DNA of 5,066 nucleotides from Actinomycetes bacterium (GTDB taxonomy: Bacteria > Actinomycetota > Acidimicrobiia > Acidimicrobiales > CADCSY01). The first letter of the stretch is position 1. Every line of letters begins with the position of its first letter. The stretch covers positions 1-5,066 of the forward strand of contig JAODBP010000242.1 of assembly GCA_025464025.1 (NCBI GenBank), in the 5' to 3' direction. Below the pieces are notes generated by a model. It had not been told where the DNA came from. It did not search any database and saw nothing but the letters and a program-made list of their open reading frames with translations. This document shows, piece after piece, positions 4,966-5,066 of this stretch. The position numbers and the translations under genes were made by a program.

Positions 4966-5066
4966 GCCGAGATCGAGGGCCACCATCTGACCCAGTTCCA
5001 GGTCAGCTCGTTCTTCATGCTCCTCCAGAACGCCGGCAGCGAGACGACCCGCAACCTCATCACCAC
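4966..5066 (+). pseudogene. P450 continuation after the TAG, with I-helix; runs off the window
   Basis: In the same frame as the upstream P450 the sequence continues AEIEGHHLTQFQVSSFFMLL and then QNAGSETTRNLIT. This holds the P450 I-helix signature A-G-x-E-T (residues 235-239 counted from the ATG at 4330), in which the acidic residue and Thr serve oxygen activation. No frame shift separates the two parts, only the TAG. No start codon with a ribosome binding site is evident here, so it is unlikely to be expressed alone. The ExxR motif and the haem-binding Cys lie beyond the window. Confidence 0.8.

Overview
The window looks like chromosomal DNA from a high-GC Gram-positive bacterium, most likely an actinobacterium. 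Codon third positions are strongly G/C. The genes form tight operons with overlapping stop and start codons. The gene set (ACAD10/11-type acyl-CoA dehydrogenase, APH-fold kinase, cytochrome P450, MarR regulator) is typical of lipid- or steroid-degrading actinobacteria. A class such as Acidimicrobiia is possible, but nothing here proves it.

Left part (1-1434): a perfect 17-bp inverted repeat with a 6-nt loop lies at 24-63. The minus-strand gene at 189-1295 encodes a secreted protein made of about 41-residue YVTN-type beta-propeller repeats. It appears to form eight blades, with the last blade closed by the N-terminal strand. Stem-loops at 1337-1359 and 1391-1417 lie in the gap between it and the next gene.

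Regulatory core (1435-1920): a minus-strand MarR-family regulator (1435-1875) is divergent from a plus-strand operon. Only 45 bp separate the two start codons. That gap holds a 17-bp palindrome (AGTTCAC-AAC-GTGAACT) that is very probably the regulator's operator.

Right part (1921-5066): a plus-strand operon encodes an acyl-CoA dehydrogenase of the ACAD10/11 type, a 100-bp linker with a short open frame and a strong stem-loop, an APH-fold kinase, and a cytochrome P450. The dehydrogenase and kinase correspond to the two domains fused in vertebrate ACAD10/ACAD11 and to the LvaC/LvaA pair of Pseudomonas levulinate catabolism. This suggests that a hydroxyacyl-CoA is phosphorylated and then converted to an enoyl-CoA. 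The P450 could supply the hydroxyl group, but its frame is interrupted by an in-frame TAG just before the I-helix. The window ends before the haem-cysteine region. The operon as a whole is inferred to be a MarR-controlled module for breaking down an oxidised or branched acyl substrate.
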